Below, piece by piece: positions 35,559-43,965 of a DNA stretch of 64,000 bases; position 1 is the stretch's first letter, and each line of letters starts with the position of its first letter. Under the pieces are notes generated by a model that saw only the letters and a program-made list of their open reading frames with translations, was not told where the DNA came from and did no database searches. The stretch is from a bacterium. Lineage in GTDB: Bacteria; Pseudomonadota; Alphaproteobacteria; Caulobacterales; Hyphomonadaceae. Made by a program: the position numbers and the translations under genes. The stretch lies in assembly GCA_016125045.1 (NCBI GenBank), contig WGML01000005.1:146516-210515 (forward strand), read 5' to 3'.

Positions 35559-37010
35559 ATGCTGAACACGACCCGAATCAACACGCTTGCGCAGGGCCGC
35601 GTGCTCGTGGTCGGGGATGTCATGCTCGATCACTATGTTTCCGGTCGGGTCTCCCGCGTCTCGGAGGAAGCGCCCGTGCCGATCATAAGGGTCGAGAGCG
35701 AGCGCTCGACACCCGGCGGGGCGGCCAATGTCGCGCTCAACATAACCGCTCTCGGCGGCCGCGCGCACCTCGTCGGAGCCGTCGGAGAGGACCATGCCGG
35801 CGCGTCTCTCGCCTCCCTGCTGGACCTCGCCCCGGGCCTCGATCATCAGCTCGTTCGGACCCCCGCGCGGCCGACAACACTCAAGACCCGATACCTCGGC
35901 GCGCAGCATCAGCTCCTCCGAGTGGACCATGAGGACAGCTCGGCGCTCTCCCCTGAACTCGCCCACGCCGTCGCCGAGGCCGCGACCGCCTCGCTTGCGG
36001 GATGCGGCGCCGTCATTCTTTCCGACTACGCAAAGGGCGTGCTCACCGATGAGGTGATCGCCGGCGTCATCGGGGCGGCCCAGACCCTCGGCGTACCTGT
36101 GGTGATTGATCCCAAGCGCCACGACTGGGCGGCGTATTCCGGCGCCTTCCTGATCACCCCGAACCGCCGGGAACTCGCGCTGGCCTCGGGGCTGCCGGTC
36201 GACAGCGACGAAGACGCCGAGGCCGCCGCCAAGGCCATGTCGGCCTTGACCGGCGCGGCGATCCTCCTCACCCGGTCGGAGCGCGGCATGTCGCTCTTCA
36301 CTCCCGGAGCCGCGACGGTTCATCTTCCGGCCCGCGCGCGAGAAGTGTTCGATGTCTCCGGCGCGGGCGACACCGTGACCGCCGTCGTCGCGCTCGCGCT
36401 CGCCTCGGGGTTGGACCTCGCGACGGGGATGTCGCTTGCAAACGCCGCCGCCGGCGTCGTCGTCGGCAAGCGAGGAACCGCCACCGCATCGCGGGAGGAC
36501 ATCATCCGCGAACTTGGGCTTGCTCCTGATCCATCCTCGGGACCGGGTGCAAGCGCGCTTGGCGACGTGGTGGAAGCGCGCCAGGCCTGGGCCGCGGCCG
36601 GGCTCCGGGTCGGCTTCACCAACGGATGCTTCGACATCCTCCACGCCGGCCATATCGCCCTCATCGGCGAAGCGGCCGCCGCCTGCGACCGGCTCATCGT
36701 CGCCATCAACTCCGATGCATCCGTCTCCCGTTTGAAAGGGCCGTCGCGACCCGTGCAGTCGGAAGCGGCGCGGGCGCGCGTGATGTCGGCGCTGCGAGGC
36801 GTCTCCGCGGTCGTCGTCTTCGCGGACGACACCCCGCTTCGCATCATCGAGGCGCTCCAGCCGGACGTGCTGATCAAGGGCGCCGACTACGCGGAAGCAG
36901 AGATCGTCGGCGCCGATCTCGTGAAGTCGCGGGGCGGACGCGTCATCCGGGTCGGTCTGGTCGATGGCCAGTCCTCGAGCGCCGTGATCGCCCGGTCCAA
37001 GGGCGAATAA
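35559..37010 (+). CDS. hldE: Bifunctional heptose-7-phosphate kinase / heptose-1-phosphate adenylyltransferase
   Basis: 483 residues from the ATG at 35559, which has GGAG upstream. The N-terminal ribokinase-type domain (to about residue 315) has STPGGAANVALN and the catalytic DVSGAGDTVTAV. The C-terminal nucleotidyltransferase has FTNGCFDILHAGHI and the basic SVSRLKGPSRPV motif. It supplies ADP-heptose for the LPS inner core. Both domains are complete. This shows that the organism makes heptose-containing LPS or uses ADP-heptose elsewhere. Confidence 0.93.
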   Translation: MLNTTRINTLAQGRVLVVGDVMLDHYVSGRVSRVSEEAPVPIIRVESERSTPGGAANVALNITALGGRAHLVGAVGEDHAGASLASLLDLAPGLDHQLVRTPARPTTLKTRYLGAQHQLLRVDHEDSSALSPELAHAVAEAATASLAGCGAVILSDYAKGVLTDEVIAGVIGAAQTLGVPVVIDPKRHDWAAYSGAFLITPNRRELALASGLPVDSDEDAEAAAKAMSALTGAAILLTRSERGMSLFTPGAATVHLPARAREVFDVSGAGDTVTAVVALALASGLDLATGMSLANAAAGVVVGKRGTATASREDIIRELGLAPDPSSGPGASALGDVVEARQAWAAAGLRVGFTNGCFDILHAGHIALIGEAAAACDRLIVAINSDASVSRLKGPSRPVQSEAARARVMSALRGVSAVVVFADDTPLRIIEALQPDVLIKGADYAEAEIVGADLVKSRGGRVIRVGLVDGQSSSAVIARSKGE

Positions 37011-37146
37011 CGGCGCGACCTTTTCGCGGATCAATGGTTTTGCAGGACTTGTTCGGCCATACTGCCAAGGTTGGCGGGGCGTCATGGTCGATCGCTCCCG
37101 CGGCGCGCGCCCGGTGCGTCCCGATCAGTCGAGTTGTCATCACGCC

Positions 37147-38478
37147 ATGGCCGCCATCGATTTCACGCCTGTCGACCGCCTCTCCTCCTGGGGGCGTCTG
37201 ACCGCCGCGCCGCACCGCGTCGCCCGTCCTCGCTTTCGCGACCAGCTGCCGGGCGTCGTTGCCTCGCTCTCATCCGCCGATCCCGGCCTCGCGATCGGCC
37301 TGCGACGCGCTTACGGTGACAGCAATCTCAACCCTGGCGGCCGGGTGATCGACATGACCGGCCTCGACCGGCTGATCGCCTTCGATCGCGAGACGGGAAT
37401 CGTGCGCGCGGAAGCGGGCGCGTCCCTGTCCCAGATCATCGCTGTCCTGGCGCCCGCGGGCTGGTTCCCGGCGACCACGCCCGGAACGCGCTTCGTGACG
37501 TTGGGCGGCGCCGTCGCGAACGACGTCCACGGCAAGAACCACCACGCCGTGGGCAGCTTCGGCAACTGGGTCACGCGCATGATGATCCATCGCAGCGACG
37601 GGCCTCCGCGGGAGGTCGCCATCGGCGACCCGCTGTTCCACGCCACGGTGGGGGGGCTTGGCCTCACCGGCCTTATCGAGTGGGTCGAGTTCCAGGCGAC
37701 GCCGATTGATTCCACCTGGCTCGAGGCGGAGGAGACATCCTTCGAGTCGCTCGACGGCTACTTCGAGCTTTCCGACACGCGACGCGCGTCCTTCGAACAC
37801 ACGCTCGCCTGGATCGATTGTCTTGCTCACGGCGACAATCTCGGCCGGGGCGTGTTCTCGTCGGCGAACTGGGCGGCGACCGGCGGGCTCAGACTGCACG
37901 CCGCCTCTCCTCGCCTGTCTGCGCCCTTCGGCGCGCCGGGCTTTGCCTTCAACCGGATGACGATCGGCGCGCTCAACACGCTGTATCATGGTGCGAAGTC
38001 GATGAGCGGCGGACGCAAGCGGGTCCACTATTCCGGGTTTCTCTACCCGCTCGACGGCGTGGCGCACTGGAACCGGCTGTATGGCGGTCGCGGGTTTTAT
38101 CAATACCAGTGCGTGATCCCGAAGTCGGAGGCGAGAGCCGCGCTGACGGACATTCTCAGTCTCGTCGCAAAGTCCGGACAGGGGTCATTTCCGGCCGTGC
38201 TGAAGGACTTCGGCGACATCGCGCCGGTCGGACTGATATCATTCCCGATGGAGGGGGTCACGCTTGCGATCGACTTCCCGAACAAGGGATCGCGCACGAC
38301 CAGCCTGTTCTCGGAACTCGATGCGATCGTGTCTTCAGCCGGCGGCCGCATCTATCCCGCCAAGGACGCACGGGCCGCCGCCCGGATGTTCAGGGACAGC
38401 TATCCCGGCTGGGAAGGCTTTGGCGCCTATGTCGACCCGGCATTCCGTTCCGCATTCTGGGAGCGCGTGTCCAGTTGA
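37147..38478 (+). CDS. dprE1: DprE1-like FAD-dependent decaprenylphosphoryl-ribose oxidase
   Basis: 443 residues from the ATG at 37147. The FAD-binding (VAO-type) domain shows RRAYGDSNLNPGGRVID, ATTPGTRFVTLGGAVANDVHGKNHH and SFGNWV, close to DprE1. DprE1 oxidises the 2'-OH of decaprenylphosphoryl ribose; DprE2 then reduces the keto product to give decaprenylphosphoryl arabinose. It is coupled by a TTGA overlap to a DprE2-like reductase, so the full epimerisation is likely. This activity is best known in mycobacteria, though Gram-negative homologues exist. It may feed arabinosylation of an envelope glycan. Confidence 0.82.
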   Translation: MAAIDFTPVDRLSSWGRLTAAPHRVARPRFRDQLPGVVASLSSADPGLAIGLRRAYGDSNLNPGGRVIDMTGLDRLIAFDRETGIVRAEAGASLSQIIAVLAPAGWFPATTPGTRFVTLGGAVANDVHGKNHHAVGSFGNWVTRMMIHRSDGPPREVAIGDPLFHATVGGLGLTGLIEWVEFQATPIDSTWLEAEETSFESLDGYFELSDTRRASFEHTLAWIDCLAHGDNLGRGVFSSANWAATGGLRLHAASPRLSAPFGAPGFAFNRMTIGALNTLYHGAKSMSGGRKRVHYSGFLYPLDGVAHWNRLYGGRGFYQYQCVIPKSEARAALTDILSLVAKSGQGSFPAVLKDFGDIAPVGLISFPMEGVTLAIDFPNKGSRTTSLFSELDAIVSSAGGRIYPAKDARAAARMFRDSYPGWEGFGAYVDPAFRSAFWERVSS

Positions 38479-39350
38479 GCCCGTCCCCCACCGACTCCGC
38501 CACGCCCCCGGACACGCCGCCCCCGGACACGCCGCCCTCGGACAAGTCGCCGCCAAACACGGCGTCAACCGATCGAGACCCCGCGCCGCGCGCCGCTTCG
38601 CACGCCGGATCAAAGGGCGTCGTCATCCTTGGCGGGCTGTCGGCCATCGCTCAGGCGACCGCCCGCCTCTACGCGGCTGAAGGCGCGCGCATCATGCTGG
38701 TGGGCCGGAACGCGGACCGCCTCTCCCAGGTCGCCGCCGACCTGCGCGCAAGAGGCGCCGCGCGCAGCGAAGTCTCCGTGCTCGATCTCGCCGCCGCCGC
38801 GCCTCAGGCGCGCGACCACCTCACCGGCTGGTCCGATTCGCTCGGCGGAATCGACCACATCCATCTTGCCTATGGGGTGCTGGGCGAGGGTCCGGCGCCC
38901 GACACCCTGCCCGATCTTGCATCGCTTCTGGACGTGAACTTCACCAGCGCCGCCCTCTGGAGCGAGGCCGCCGTCGACCATCTGGCGACGCGCGGCCGAG
39001 GCGCTCTTGTCGTTATCGGGTCTGTCGCCGGGGACCGCGGCCGCCAATCGAACTACGCCTATGGCGCCGCGAAGGGCGGTCTTGCTCTCTTTGTGCAGGG
39101 CCTCGCGCATCGGGTGTCGGGATCCGGCGTCCGGGTCGCGCTCGTCAAACCGGGCTTTGTCGACACGCCGATGACCGACCGGATGAAAAAAGGCGGGCCG
39201 CTCTGGGCGACGCCCGATGCGGTCGCACGCACCTTGCGACGGGCGGCCGACCGCGGCGGACCGATCCACTACGCTCCATGGTTCTGGCGCTTCATCATGC
39301 TCGCCATCCGCGCAACGCCCGCCCTCGTGTTCCACCGCACGAAGCTGTGA
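38475..39350 (+). CDS. DprE2-like SDR reductase with Pro-rich N-terminal extension
   Basis: 291 residues if it begins at the TTG at 38475, which overlaps the dprE1 stop (TTGA); no ATG suits. The first 45 residues are Pro/Thr/Ser/Asp-rich and probably disordered. The SDR core follows: VVILGGLSAIAQATARLYA as the nucleotide-binding Gly motif, and a YAYGAAKGG catalytic Tyr/Lys. RVALVKPGFVDTPMT is typical for the DprE2 branch. It is expected to reduce the keto intermediate made by the DprE1-like partner. The C-terminus has a hydrophobic stretch (FWRFIMLAIRATPALVF) that could contact the membrane. Confidence 0.78.
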   Translation: MSPSPTDSATPPDTPPPDTPPSDKSPPNTASTDRDPAPRAASHAGSKGVVILGGLSAIAQATARLYAAEGARIMLVGRNADRLSQVAADLRARGAARSEVSVLDLAAAAPQARDHLTGWSDSLGGIDHIHLAYGVLGEGPAPDTLPDLASLLDVNFTSAALWSEAAVDHLATRGRGALVVIGSVAGDRGRQSNYAYGAAKGGLALFVQGLAHRVSGSGVRVALVKPGFVDTPMTDRMKKGGPLWATPDAVARTLRRAADRGGPIHYAPWFWRFIMLAIRATPALVFHRTKL

Positions 39351-39378
39351 GCGGGTTTTGCTGGCGCACGCCGGCGTC

Positions 39379-39397
39379 GATGTTATAAAGTTACGTT
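39379..39397. promoter_or_regulatory. Candidate Zur-type box
   Basis: GATGTTATAAAGTTACGTT is an AT-rich interrupted palindrome in GC-rich surroundings, 20 bp upstream of the ATPase start. Alphaproteobacterial Zur sites have a TGTTATAA-centred core. A related GTTATAA box precedes the DUF3299 gene. Assignment to Zur is inference. Confidence 0.35.
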
Positions 39398-39415
39398 CCT
39401 TAGAGGAGCGTGAGG

Positions 39416-40132
39416 ATGTCCGGGGAACCACCTGCTGTCGCAATGCGCGACCTCGTCTTCGGCTGGGGAAGCGGCCGCGCCATTCTCGACATCGAAACAT
39501 TTCGCGTGGACCGCGGCGAGCGCGTCTTCCTGCGCGGCCCCAGCGGCAGCGGCAAGAGCACGCTTCTCGGCGTCATCTCGGGCGTCCTCGAACCGCGCGC
39601 GGGCGAGGTCGAGCTCTTCGGCGAACGGCTCGGCGCGCTGTCGGCCTCCCGTCGCGACCGCCTGAGAGGCGCGGAGCTGGGGGTGATCTTCCAGCTGTTC
39701 AATCTCGTTCCCTACCTGTCGGTGACAGAGAATGTCGTCCTGCCCTGTCGACTGTCCGCTGAGCGGGCGAGGCGGGTGAAGGAGACCGGGCGCTCCCTGG
39801 ATGCGGAAGCAAAACGGCTGCTCGACCGGCTCGGCCTCGGCGCGGAGGCGCTGCTTCGGCGCCGCGTCACCGACCTCAGCGTCGGGCAGCAGCAACGCGT
39901 CGCGGCCGCCCGCGCGCTCATGGGCGGGCCATCCCTCATCATCGCCGACGAGCCGACCTCCTCGCTGGACATCGATGCAAGAGAGCGCTTCGTGGACCTG
40001 CTGAAGGAGGGATGCGCGGAACGAGGCTCGGCCCTCTTGTTCGTCAGCCACGACACCACCCTGTCGGCGCAGTTCGACCGGGTGGTGGACCTCGCCGCCA
40101 TCAACCGCGCCCGCGTCGAGGAGGCGGCCTAG
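39416..40132 (+). CDS. LolD-like ABC transporter ATP-binding protein
   Basis: 238 residues from the ATG at 39416, with AGAGGAG 7 bp upstream; a GTG at 39410 is less well placed. Walker A is GPSGSGKST, the Q-loop FQLFN, the signature LSVGQQQR (one change from LSGGQ), Walker B LIIADEPTSSLD and the H-loop FVSHD. It drives the FtsX-like permease that follows 4 bp later. Similar ATPase/permease pairs accompany DUF3299 proteins and have been tied to zinc in vibrios (zrg genes), which matches the candidate Zur box. The zinc role is inference. Confidence 0.88.
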   Translation: MSGEPPAVAMRDLVFGWGSGRAILDIETFRVDRGERVFLRGPSGSGKSTLLGVISGVLEPRAGEVELFGERLGALSASRRDRLRGAELGVIFQLFNLVPYLSVTENVVLPCRLSAERARRVKETGRSLDAEAKRLLDRLGLGAEALLRRRVTDLSVGQQQRVAAARALMGGPSLIIADEPTSSLDIDARERFVDLLKEGCAERGSALLFVSHDTTLSAQFDRVVDLAAINRARVEEAA

Positions 40133-40136
40133 TCCG

Positions 40137-41408
40137 ATGAAAATCGCCCCGCTTTCCATCCTTGCCCTGCGCAGCGTCATGAATCGGCGGTGGAGCGCCC
40201 TGCTCAGCCTCCTCGCCATAGCCGTGAGCGTGTTCCTTTTCGTCGGCGTCGAGAAGGTCCGCGAGGGGGCCCGGCAGAGCTTCGAGCGCACCATTTCCGG
40301 CGCGGACCTCGTCGTCGGCGCGCGCTCGGGCCCGGTGAACCTCATTCTCTATTCGATCTTCCGCATCGGCGACCCGACCGGATCGATCTCCTGGAAGAGC
40401 TATCAGGAGATCGCCGCCATGGACGAGGTGGCCTGGACGATCCCCCTGTCGCTCGGCGACGCGCATCGCGGCTTTCGCGTCGTCGGCACCGAGAACACCT
40501 TCTTCGACCACTACCAGTATGGCGACGGTGAGACCCTCCGCTTCGCCGTGGGCGACCGCTTCACCGACCTGTTCGACGCGGTGATCGGGGCCGACGTCGC
40601 AGAGGCGCTGGGCTACACGCTCGGCGCCGAGATCGTCGTCTCACACGGGCTTGGCGAGCACAGTTTCGCCCATCACGACGACAAGCCCTTCCGCGTCGCC
40701 GGCGTTCTCGCCCGCACGGGCACGCCGGTCGACCGCTCCGTCCACGTCACGCTCCAGGGCGTCGAGGCGATGCATGTCGGCTGGGAGACCGGCGCGCGCT
40801 CGCCGCTCGCCAGCATAATGACCGCCGAACGCCTGCGCGGCATATCGCTTGAGCCCGACGAGATCACCGCCATCATTGTCGGGCTGAAGGACCGCTCCTC
40901 CGCGCTCGCCGTCCAGCGCCGCATCAACACGATGGACGCCGAGCCCCTGCTCGCGGCCCTGCCCGCCCTCGCCCTGTCCCAGCTGTGGCAGATCGTCGGC
41001 GTCGTCGAGCGGGCCTTGTCGGCGGTGTCGGCCTGCGTCGTCGTCGTCGGCCTCATCGTCATTCTCGTCACCATCCTCAACGGCCTCAACGAACGCCGAC
41101 GCGAGATGGCGATCCTGCGATCGGTCGGCGCCGGGCGGTTCGACGTGTTCGCGCTCCTCATCGCGGAGGCGAAGCTGCTCGCGTTTCTCGGCGCGATCGC
41201 CGGGCTCGCGGCGCTCTACGCCGCCCTCTACGCGCTTGCGCCGCTGGTGCGCGAGCGAACCGGCGTGTCGATCGACATGGCGGGGCCTGGCTGGTTTGAC
41301 GTCGCCGTCGTGGTTGGGGTCACCGCCGCCGCCGCCCTGCTCGCGCTGTTTCCGGCGTGGCGGAACTATCGCAACTCCCTCGCCGACGGCCTCGCGATCC
41401 GGCTTTAG
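40137..41408 (+). CDS. FtsX/MacB-type ABC transporter permease
   Basis: 423 residues. The first helix is in ALLSLLAIAVSVFLFVGVEK. A periplasmic domain spans about residues 50-285, and three C-terminal helices follow, with the RRREMAILRSVGAGR cytoplasmic signature of the FtsX fold. It should couple ATP use by the preceding ATPase to movement of, or work on, an envelope substrate. The DUF3299 protein likely to act with it lies about 2.9 kb away at 44320. A decayed copy of its 3' end is found at 42594-42680. Confidence 0.88.
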   Translation: MKIAPLSILALRSVMNRRWSALLSLLAIAVSVFLFVGVEKVREGARQSFERTISGADLVVGARSGPVNLILYSIFRIGDPTGSISWKSYQEIAAMDEVAWTIPLSLGDAHRGFRVVGTENTFFDHYQYGDGETLRFAVGDRFTDLFDAVIGADVAEALGYTLGAEIVVSHGLGEHSFAHHDDKPFRVAGVLARTGTPVDRSVHVTLQGVEAMHVGWETGARSPLASIMTAERLRGISLEPDEITAIIVGLKDRSSALAVQRRINTMDAEPLLAALPALALSQLWQIVGVVERALSAVSACVVVVGLIVILVTILNGLNERRREMAILRSVGAGRFDVFALLIAEAKLLAFLGAIAGLAALYAALYALAPLVRERTGVSIDMAGPGWFDVAVVVGVTAAAALLALFPAWRNYRNSLADGLAIRL

Positions 41409-41572
41409 CAGCGCCGCTCTGATCACGCGATGGATGAGTGTCCGACCGCTAAGACCGATTGCCGGACCTGGGGGCCTCGCCATCGGCGTCTGGATGATTG
41501 TTGATCGCCTGAATGCAAATTGACTCATCGATTGAAGGGCGCGGCGTTCACATCGCATTTCCGATGATCAGG

Positions 41573-42169
41573 TCAACCGGCCAACGCTTCCAGCCGCTCA
41601 CGGTTGAGCAGGCGAATTTCTCCGCGAGATAGTGATACGAGAGCTTGGCGTGAGAACTCTCCCAATTGACGACTGACGACAGCTCGTCCCGAACCGGTTT
41701 CAACAGCAAGGCTCTCATGCGTCGCCTGAACAACATCCTGCGATCCTGCAAGTCGAAGCAAGGCGCGCGCAAGTCGACGGTCGAACCCAGAAAGAGCGAC
41801 ATCTTCGACAAGTTGCTCAAAATCCGCAAATCTATGCGCAACGGCTTGAAAGATGTTCTCTCTAAATCCAGCATCCGTTGCGAGTTTTTCTCGAAAATCA
41901 GACGGCGAAATGATTTCAGCATCCAAGTCCGTCTCTACGATCCCTTCCGCTGAGTATTTGCGCCCCTCGATGAGACACGAAAAGGTTTGCAGACAAACGT
42001 CGCCGGGATGAACTCGATATAACACGATTTCCCGGCCATTCGCGGCAGTCAGAGACACTCTGATCGACCCGCCCTTGACGATGACGAAACCGGGGCATGC
42101 GTCTTCTGGCCTGAACAAGATAGCGCCAGCATCGCACTTTAACGGTCGAGCATTCTTGACGGTCACCAC
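41573..42169 (-). CDS. Crp/Fnr family transcriptional regulator
   Basis: About 198 residues from the GTG at 42169, which has GGAG 5 bp upstream; a GTG at 42199 in the same frame adds 10 residues. The cyclic-nucleotide-type beta-roll (FVIVKGGSIRVSLTAANGREIVLYRVHPGD) is followed by a long helix and a winged helix (ESLAVETGSGRAVVSRQLGEF). No Fnr-type Cys cluster is present, though single Cys residues lie near the roll. The DUF2892 gene is immediately upstream on the same strand. Such pairs often belong to sulfur or redox handling, which is inference. Base composition is lower in GC than the neighbours. Confidence 0.82.
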   Translation of the reverse strand: MVTVKNARPLKCDAGAILFRPEDACPGFVIVKGGSIRVSLTAANGREIVLYRVHPGDVCLQTFSCLIEGRKYSAEGIVETDLDAEIISPSDFREKLATDAGFRENIFQAVAHRFADFEQLVEDVALSGFDRRLARALLRLAGSQDVVQATHESLAVETGSGRAVVSRQLGEFSRQALVSLSRGEIRLLNRERLEALAG

Positions 42170-42199
42170 GTGCGCTCCAATCAGGGGAGTGGAGCGCAC
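42170..42199. promoter_or_regulatory. 30-bp perfect inverted repeat before the Crp/Fnr gene
   Basis: Arms GTGCGCTCCA and TGGAGCGCAC match over 10 of 10 bp around a 10-nt spacer. In mRNA the hairpin would bury the GGAG that precedes the GTG at 42169. In DNA it could be an operator for the dimeric regulator itself. Confidence 0.55.
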
Positions 42200-42235
42200 A
42201 CTAAACGGCGAACCCGGACTCTTGAACAGAGCGAG

Positions 42236-42433
42236 TTACTTATTGCGCGGCATCGGACAAGTGCGCAGGCCAAACAGGCCATATACCGGGCAGAACCCAA
42301 CCAGACCTGTCACCAATGGAACCAGGCCGATCCAGGCCCACGGCGTTTGCGGCCCAATGAATACAAGCGACAAGATCGCCAACCCGGCGACCACTCGCAA
42401 TACGCGGTCAATTGTTCCCTCATTTCGGGGCAT
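42236..42433 (-). CDS. DUF2892 (YgaP-like) small membrane protein
   Basis: 65 residues from the ATG at 42433, with AAGGAG 8 bp upstream; a GTG at 42442 is possible. The start MPRNEGTIDRVLRVVAGL and the helices LAILSLVFIG and WIGLVPLVTGLVGFCPVYGLFG are typical of DUF2892. Related domains are fused to rhodaneses in YgaP, so a sulfur-related role is plausible. It sits upstream of the Crp/Fnr gene in the same orientation, 37 bp before the GTG at 42199. Confidence 0.85.
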   Translation of the reverse strand: MPRNEGTIDRVLRVVAGLAILSLVFIGPQTPWAWIGLVPLVTGLVGFCPVYGLFGLRTCPMPRNK

Positions 42434-42593
42434 TTTTTTCACTCCTTCAGATCAACCCCGCTAACGGGGCGCGAGCTGAGTTAAGTGCGATCTGACCGCT
42501 CATGTCGGTGACAAAGTCACATTGGGGTCCGATGTCTGATTGAACGACAGGTCCGTCGCCAGATTGGACGCTGAATGGATGCATTGTGTGAGC

Positions 42594-42680
42594 GGCCTCA
42601 ACGCGCGGCGCCGCGAGATCGCGATCCTGCGATCGGTCACCGCCGCCGTACTCGCGCTGTTTCCGGCGTGGCGGAACGCG
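42594..42680 (+). pseudogene. Internally deleted remnant of the ABC permease 3' end
   Basis: Bases 42594-42638 match permease bases 41082-41126 (GLN-RRRE-AILRSV), and the following bases match 41318-41367 (TAA-LALFPAWRN), so about 190 bp are missing between them. The two parts meet at a GGTC that occurs at both original sites, which suggests deletion at microhomology. The remnant has no start site and overlaps nothing essential. It marks a past duplication of the permease end, with island genes between the copies. Confidence 0.8.
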
Positions 42681-42702
42681 CGGATCGCGAACGTCTGGCC
42701 CC

Positions 42703-43125
42703 TCAGGCGAGATCGCGCATGTAAACGATCTCCGGATCACCCTCGTCCAGGAAATCGATGACGCCCGCCTCCAGATAGCCGCGCGCGGCGAGCAGCGCCC
42801 GCATCGGATGATTGGACTGGTTGGTGGAGGTGAAGAGCCGCCCGGTTGTTGCGCCCGTCTCCGCCGCCTGGAGAAGCGCGCTCGCGAGGCCCTGACGCCG
42901 CGCGCTTTCCTTGACGTCCACCAGCGCCACGAAATCCCGGCCAAAGAAGTGGCGGCGCAACATCACGAGACAGCCTTCGGGCGGACCGGCGCGCCCTGCG
43001 ATCCAGCAGCCGTCCTGTTCAATCCCCTGCAGGATCAGCGAGCGTCGATACACGTCAGTGCTCGCGCCGGGCTCAATCCCGGCGATGGCGTCAAGATCGT
43101 TGTCGGTCGCAAGTCGTATCCACAT
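42703..43125 (-). CDS. GNAT family N-acetyltransferase
   Basis: 140 residues from the ATG at 43125; the longer frame to 43371 is improbable. The acetyl-CoA-binding signature VKESARRQGLASALLQAAE fits motif A (R/Q-x-x-G-x-A). A following TNQSNHPMRALLAARGYLEAG stretch and a C-terminal strand are in place. The acceptor substrate is unknown. It lies in the region that separates the permease from the DUF3299 gene. Confidence 0.85.
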   Translation of the reverse strand: MWIRLATDNDLDAIAGIEPGASTDVYRRSLILQGIEQDGCWIAGRAGPPEGCLVMLRRHFFGRDFVALVDVKESARRQGLASALLQAAETGATTGRLFTSTNQSNHPMRALLAARGYLEAGVIDFLDEGDPEIVYMRDLA

Positions 43126-43340
43126 GCCCCTATCGTACACGCTTGGACGGAAAAGACCGGAACCCGCGAAAGTCCGCGAGGCAACGTCTCGCCGGTTTCG
43201 CTCCCGTTGCGCCAGCCCGCGCATCCTTCGGCGCATCGCGAGCGCAATACGATCTCCGCCGGCTTTACGGCCGGTCACAGGCCGCCAAGCGTGAGCCATA
43301 GGCGGATTATGGCCCATTCTTGTCGGTCGCTCCGCGTCGT

Positions 43341-43736
43341 CTAAAGACGGCAGATCCGCCCTGCATCGCAATCACAATTGGCGAGTTGATCGAGTTCGGC
43401 TGCTTGAGCGCCAAGACTGGAGATCAGCGTTCTGAACTCGTGTGCTTTCACTTTAGCGGAAGTTCGCCAGCCTTGAACGCCTAGCCGGGCGAGGTCTTCG
43501 AGTTCCCGGATCGAGTACCCCAGGCGGCGGGCAGCCACGATGGCCTTCAAACGGCTGACAGCATCCGTAGCATACCGGCGTTGTCCTGATCGCCGCTCGG
43601 GTGCGGGCATAAGTCCGCGCTGCTCGTAATACCGGATCGCCGACGCCCGCACATGCGTTAGGCGCGCCAACTCGCCGATCGAAAGATCGCTTGACTTCAA
43701 GTGCGCTTGAACTGGTACGCGGCGCCCATCTCTCAT
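43341..43736 (-). CDS. MerR family transcriptional regulator
   Basis: 131 residues from the ATG at 43736, with GGGAG 8 bp upstream. The winged helix SIGELARLTHVRASAIRYYEQRGLMPAPER is typical of MerR. A coiled dimer helix follows, and a C-terminal CDCDAGRIC cluster could bind a metal, thiol stressor or iron-sulfur centre as in SoxR-type proteins. Its start is only 13 bp from the divergent small membrane protein gene, a likely target. Confidence 0.88.
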   Translation of the reverse strand: MRDGRRVPVQAHLKSSDLSIGELARLTHVRASAIRYYEQRGLMPAPERRSGQRRYATDAVSRLKAIVAARRLGYSIRELEDLARLGVQGWRTSAKVKAHEFRTLISSLGAQAAELDQLANCDCDAGRICRL

Positions 43737-43749
43737 TTCGGAGACTCCC

Positions 43750-43965
43750 ATGCAGAAAGTTTCCTTCGCTACCCTCCCAGCATTGGTCCAGTTCGCGTCA
43801 CTGGCAACTATCTTCATCGGATGGGTGCTGTTCGCCGAACTGATCATCGACCGACATGGACTGGACCGCTTCCTCCCGTTCTATCGGGTAGGGAATCTCT
43901 GCCCGTACGACCTTGCGGTTCTCGCGCTACTATTGGCCGCCTGGATCGTGCTGCGACGTCGATGA
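43750..43965 (+). CDS. Small two-helix membrane protein
   Basis: 71 residues, no family recognised. Two hydrophobic segments (LVQFASLATIFIGWVLFAELII, shown in part, and LAVLALLLAAWIVL) flank a short loop containing one Cys (GNLCPYD). A GGAG precedes the ATG by 6 bp. It is divergent from the merR gene with almost no gap, so promoter elements of each must lie inside the other gene. It may be the regulated partner of the MerR protein. Confidence 0.65.
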   Translation: MQKVSFATLPALVQFASLATIFIGWVLFAELIIDRHGLDRFLPFYRVGNLCPYDLAVLALLLAAWIVLRRR

